A DNA stretch of 64,000 nt from Bacteroidota bacterium. Its GTDB lineage: Bacteria; Bacteroidota; Bacteroidia; Chitinophagales; Chitinophagaceae. Position 1 is the first letter of the stretch, and every line of letters starts with the position of its first letter. Below, one piece after another: positions 63,161 through 64,000 of the stretch. The notes beneath the pieces were generated by a model that worked only from the letters and a program-made list of their open reading frames with translations, did no database searches and was not told the origin of the DNA. Both the position numbers and the translations under genes were made by a program. Location: NCBI GenBank assembly GCA_023423405.1, contig JAFAFR010000058.1, positions 124,001 to 188,000 on the forward strand, in the 5' to 3' direction.

Positions 63161-63189
63161 AACAAAGTTTGACGATTTGAAACAAAGTT
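63161..63189. promoter_or_regulatory. direct repeat, candidate HTCS binding site
   Basis: AACAAAGTT occurs at 63161-63169 and again at 63181-63189, exactly 20 bases apart. The repeats lie 38-66 bases upstream of the susC -7 box, where an AraC-type activator dimer would sit. The assignment to the adjacent regulator is inference. Confidence 0.5.
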
Positions 63190-63226
63190 CGGATAGCTGG
63201 GGAAAAAGGACCGGCAGCCTTTTTTT

Positions 63227-63234
63227 TAGATTTG
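63227..63234 (+). promoter_or_regulatory. -7 box of the susC-type gene
   Basis: TAGATTTG matches TAnnTTTG, 34 bases before the ATG at 63269. No clear TTG -33 element is seen, which fits a promoter that needs an activator. Confidence 0.5.
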
Positions 63235-63268
63235 AACTCTTTCAAAGAGTGCTTTTGCCAAAACAAAA

Positions 63269-64000
63269 ATGATTGCGATGTATCTGATCAAACGATTGCG
63301 ATTATGCAGCCTCGCTGTACTGCTTATTTGCCTCTCTGCTATTGCTTATGGTCAAAGCCGGCCCATCAGTGGCACGGTGACCGATTCCGCGGGAAAACCG
63401 ATTCCTGCCGTAACTGTTTCCATTAAAGGTAAAAATACGGCCACCACCACGGGGCTCGACGGCAGCTTCCGCCTGCCAGCCGTAGCGCCCGGTGATGTGC
63501 TGGTTTTCACTTCGGTGGAAGTGAGCACGGTGGAAAGAACCGTGGGCAGCGATGAGACCCTCGACGTGCAACTCACCTATTCCAGCCGCAACCTCAACGA
63601 AGTGGTGGTGATCGGTTACGGCAGCGCCCGGAAAACCGACCTCACCGGATCGGTGGTTTCGGTGTCGGCCAAAGATTTCCAGAAGGGGCAGATCTCCACA
63701 CCCGAACAAATGATCGCCGGTAAAATGCCGGGGGTATCGATCATTTCCAACAGCGGCCAGCCCGGAGCGGGCAGTACCATCCGCATTCGTGGCGGGTCTT
63801 CTCTAAGGGCCAGCAACGATCCGCTTCTTGTAATAGATGGCGTACCGCTGGAGGCAGGTAGTATTTCCGGCGCTTCCAACCCGCTCAGTTTTATCAATCC
63901 CAACGACATTGAATCTTTCACGGTGCTGAAAGACGCTTCCGCCGCGGCCATTTACGGTACCCGTGCCGCCAACGGGGTGATCCTCATCCAAACCCGCAAG
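63269..64000 (+). CDS. SusC/RagA-family TonB-dependent receptor (3'-truncated by window)
   Basis: The frame is open from the ATG at 63269 to the end of the window (244 codons). A signal peptide (about 1-29, ending AYGQS) precedes a CarboxypepD_reg-like domain (about 32-100: ISGTVTDSAGKPIPAVTVSIKG). The SusC plug follows, with NEVVVIGYGSARKTDLTGSVVSV, MIAGKMPGVSI, IRIRGGSSLRASNDPLLVIDGVP and IESFTVLKDASAAAIYGTRAANG. SusC partners a SusD lipoprotein to import glycans; that gene should lie just beyond the window. Its position opposite the HTCS gene indicates a polysaccharide utilization locus. Confidence 0.96.
   Translation, partial: MIAMYLIKRLRLCSLAVLLICLSAIAYGQSRPISGTVTDSAGKPIPAVTVSIKGKNTATTTGLDGSFRLPAVAPGDVLVFTSVEVSTVERTVGSDETLDVQLTYSSRNLNEVVVIGYGSARKTDLTGSVVSVSAKDFQKGQISTPEQMIAGKMPGVSIISNSGQPGAGSTIRIRGGSSLRASNDPLLVIDGVPLEAGSISGASNPLSFINPNDIESFTVLKDASAAAIYGTRAANGVILIQTRK

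Overview
The window is a gene-dense stretch of a Bacteroidota chromosome, most likely family Chitinophagaceae, with moderately high GC by eye. The basis is a type B T9SS sorting domain, a SusC-type receptor beside a hybrid two-component regulator, DUF4230, LVIVD and DUF4136 lipoproteins, and TAnnTTTG-type -7 boxes. No rRNA, tRNA, CRISPR array, insertion sequence or prophage was seen. I cannot resolve the genus.

Layout. 1-8500: 3' part of rpoC with a terminator, an OmpH/Skp-like chaperone, an APC permease, heptose kinase rfaE1, two DUF4230 proteins, and ispD. 8535-14552: a coupled minus-strand envelope operon (Gfo/Idh oxidoreductase, polyprenyl sugar-phosphate transferase, M1 peptidase, FemAB/GNAT-like protein). 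14600-20131: an L,D-transpeptidase-family protein, an outer-membrane protein, a T9SS cargo and a MacB/FtsX-like permease. 20168-23801: YfcC transporter, metallo-beta-lactamase-fold hydrolase and two LVIVD lipoproteins. 23906-27733: aconitase AcnA and a lipoprotein.

27838-36685 is the most unusual part. Five tightly packed plus-strand genes encode an FHA-like protein, a membrane PP2C phosphatase, a membrane Ser/Thr kinase with a putative lectin-fold ectodomain, a 1339-residue single-chain fusion of a SEDS (RodA/FtsW) glycosyltransferase with a class B penicillin-binding protein, and a second FHA protein. The gene content matches the actinobacterial fhaA-fhaB-pstP-rodA-pbpA-pknA-pknB locus, but here in a Bacteroidota with the two peptidoglycan enzymes fused. 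It is best read as a phospho-regulated peptidoglycan synthase module.

36737-45622 holds mixed metabolic and stress genes: metallophosphatase, DoxX, GluQRS-like enzyme, PepSY-like protein, LLM and GMC oxidoreductases, a PF03640-type lipoprotein, CbpA/CbpM and UxaB. 45814-54051 has a TonB-dependent receptor facing a complete RND tripartite efflux operon whose promoter carries a palindrome. 54166-58922 has a sulfatase, a Tet(X)-family monooxygenase, a CoA-transferase and a DUF4136 lipoprotein. 58991-64000 is the edge of a polysaccharide utilization locus: a hybrid two-component sensor/AraC regulator divergent from a SusC receptor cut by the window end, with a 20-bp-spaced direct repeat between them.
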